NCBI GenBank assembly: GCA_017983635.1
Contig: JAGOBA010000009.1
Coordinates: 1-64,000, forward strand
DNA: 64,000 bases
Direction: 5' to 3'
DNA from: Alphaproteobacteria bacterium
GTDB taxonomy: Bacteria; Pseudomonadota; Alphaproteobacteria; Micropepsales; Micropepsaceae
The position numbers and the translations under genes were made by a program. Positions 63,161 to 64,000 of this stretch are shown here, piece by piece (position 1 is the first letter of the stretch; each line of letters begins with the position of its first letter). The notes beneath the pieces are model-generated. The model saw only the letters and a program-made list of their open reading frames with translations. It had not been told where the DNA came from and did not search any database.

Positions 63161-63633
63161 CCTCGCGCATCGTGGTTGCGCTTCGCGTCAAGGCGAGCCC
63201 CGGCCGGGCGTTCGATGTCTTTACGCAAGAGATCGGCCTTTGGTGGCAGCACAAGGAGTTCTTCAAGTTCACGCCGCGGAGTCCGGGCGTGCTTTCGTTT
63301 GAACCGCCGTCGGAAGGCCGCAGTGGCCGCCTGATCGAGACGCTCAAGAGCGGCAAGGTGTTCGAGATCGGTGATGTCCGGGTGTGGGAGCCCGGCGAGC
63401 GGCTCGTCGTCGGCTGGCGTCAGGCGACGTTTCCTGCCGGCACGGAGACGGAAGTCGAAGTTCGCTTTGAGCCCGTTGGAGAGGAGACCCGGATCACGGT
63501 CGAGCATCGCGGTTGGGATCATGTGCCCGCCGGCCATGTCGCCAAACACGCGCATCCCGAGGCGCTGTTCCTGCGCCGCCATGGTGAGTATTGGCAGGAC
63601 TTGCTTGCCGCTTTGGCGGCGCGCGTCGGTTAG
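63157..63633 (+). CDS. SRPBCC/AHSA1-family protein
   Basis: The 158-residue protein is an AHSA1-type START/SRPBCC domain: VALRVKASPGRAFDVFTQEIGLW with PPSEGRSGRLIE, RQATFPAGTETEVEVRFEP and ITVEHRGWDHVP. Such proteins bind hydrophobic ligands and are often encoded with ArsR regulators. It overlaps the ArsR stop (ATGA), and its own stop overlaps the convergent small gene by four bases. Confidence 0.88.
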   Translation: MTSRIVVALRVKASPGRAFDVFTQEIGLWWQHKEFFKFTPRSPGVLSFEPPSEGRSGRLIETLKSGKVFEIGDVRVWEPGERLVVGWRQATFPAGTETEVEVRFEPVGEETRITVEHRGWDHVPAGHVAKHAHPEALFLRRHGEYWQDLLAALAARVG

Positions 63634-63836
63634 GCCGCGACGCCGCGCAGGGTTTCTTTGAGGCGTGATTTGAGATGGCCGCGAACATCCGGGATGCGCG
63701 CCATGTCTTCCTTGAACGCCTGCGACAGGATGCGATGAACGAGGTAATGCGCCTCGTTCACGCCTTTGCCTTGGCGTTTCGCTTCGTCCAGCAGCTCCGG
63801 CCCCAGGGCCAGGAGTTCAGATAATCGGTTCGGCAT
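63630..63836 (-). CDS. Small protein of unknown function
   Basis: The 68-residue protein has no signal peptide. It is helical and rich in Leu, Arg, Lys and Glu: MPNRLSELLALGPELLDEAKRQ at the start, NEAHYLVHRILSQAF in the middle and a KSRLKETLRGVAA end. The middle helix distantly resembles the first helices of ECF sigma factors, which is weak. The start is ATG 63834-63836. The remaining 164 bases to the window end show no other gene. Confidence 0.5.
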   Translation of the reverse strand: MPNRLSELLALGPELLDEAKRQGKGVNEAHYLVHRILSQAFKEDMARIPDVRGHLKSRLKETLRGVAA

Positions 63837-64000
63837 CTCACGGCACTCCGTTCGTTTGTTTCGTCGTCAGCCGGAGTGTTCGGACCAACGACACTACTCG
63901 CCACCCACTGTCGAAGGTGACACAAGCAACGTTACATGTCGCTGGAAGTTTGGTGACAAAGTGCACATGCGGTGAAGAAGAGCTAAACGCAGAGCAACCG

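Overview
The window looks like a stretch of a high-GC alphaproteobacterial chromosome. The main evidence is a housekeeping block on the + strand, folK-rpoZ-rsh-pyrE-pdxJ-(nuclease-like)-acpS-lepB-lepB-rnc-era, followed by recO and parC. The dapA-smpB pair, a phasin, and a CsgG/HfaB-type holdfast-anchor gene fit the same class. An order such as Micropepsales or Caulobacterales is plausible, but the sequence alone does not settle it. I saw no rRNA, tRNA, CRISPR array or prophage. Genes are packed tightly: many same-strand neighbours overlap by ATGA or GTGA, and nine convergent pairs overlap by exactly four bases.

Layout. 1-198 is the 3' end of an IS630-type transposase. 215-9460 holds slt (minus), then dapA, smpB, a sulfite-oxidase-like gene, a phosphodiester glycosidase-like gene, argC, a secreted phosphodiesterase and an unknown secreted protein. 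The smpB to oxidoreductase gap (4150-4787) carries a hairpin and a perfect 30-bp inverted repeat. 9466-10643 holds a family 5 uracil-DNA glycosylase and two broken genes. 10723-15489 is a minus-strand storage-lipid cluster: TetR regulator, wax ester synthase/diacylglycerol acyltransferase, alpha/beta hydrolase, phasin and SDR, with three palindromes in the regulator-to-synthase gap. 15692-19214 holds a lipase-like gene and two tandem exported amidohydrolases. 19315-31892 is the housekeeping block.

31889-41000 is a mosaic of small metabolic genes: a TrpRS of the auxiliary type behind a leader terminator, dodecin, a TrmO-like protein, GST, a PAS_5-like protein, an MFS exporter, GNATs, a Gfo/Idh/MocA enzyme and a Nudix hydrolase. 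41124-49236 is the most suggestive part. It holds a PilZ-like/methyltransferase fusion resembling the 3-hydroxypalmitate methyl ester synthase family, a SCO1 protein, a six-helix membrane histidine kinase, a FadL-type outer-membrane channel, a fatty-acid desaturase, an alpha/beta hydrolase and a LuxR-type response regulator. I propose this as a candidate lipid-signal circuit. It is followed directly by a CsgG/HfaB-like export gene with two secreted, repeat-containing partner proteins (50260-52618), a candidate surface-adhesin or amyloid-like system.

52659-57921 holds three related secreted TPR proteins around a KefB-type antiporter and a saccharopine-dehydrogenase-like reductase. 58011-61886 is a TetR-iorA-iorB-cytochrome operon with an inverted-repeat operator over its promoter. 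61951-63633 is a VOC-cupin-ArsR-SRPBCC operon with an 18-bp palindrome at its promoter and a hairpin over its ribosome binding site. The window ends with a 68-residue protein of unknown function on the minus strand.
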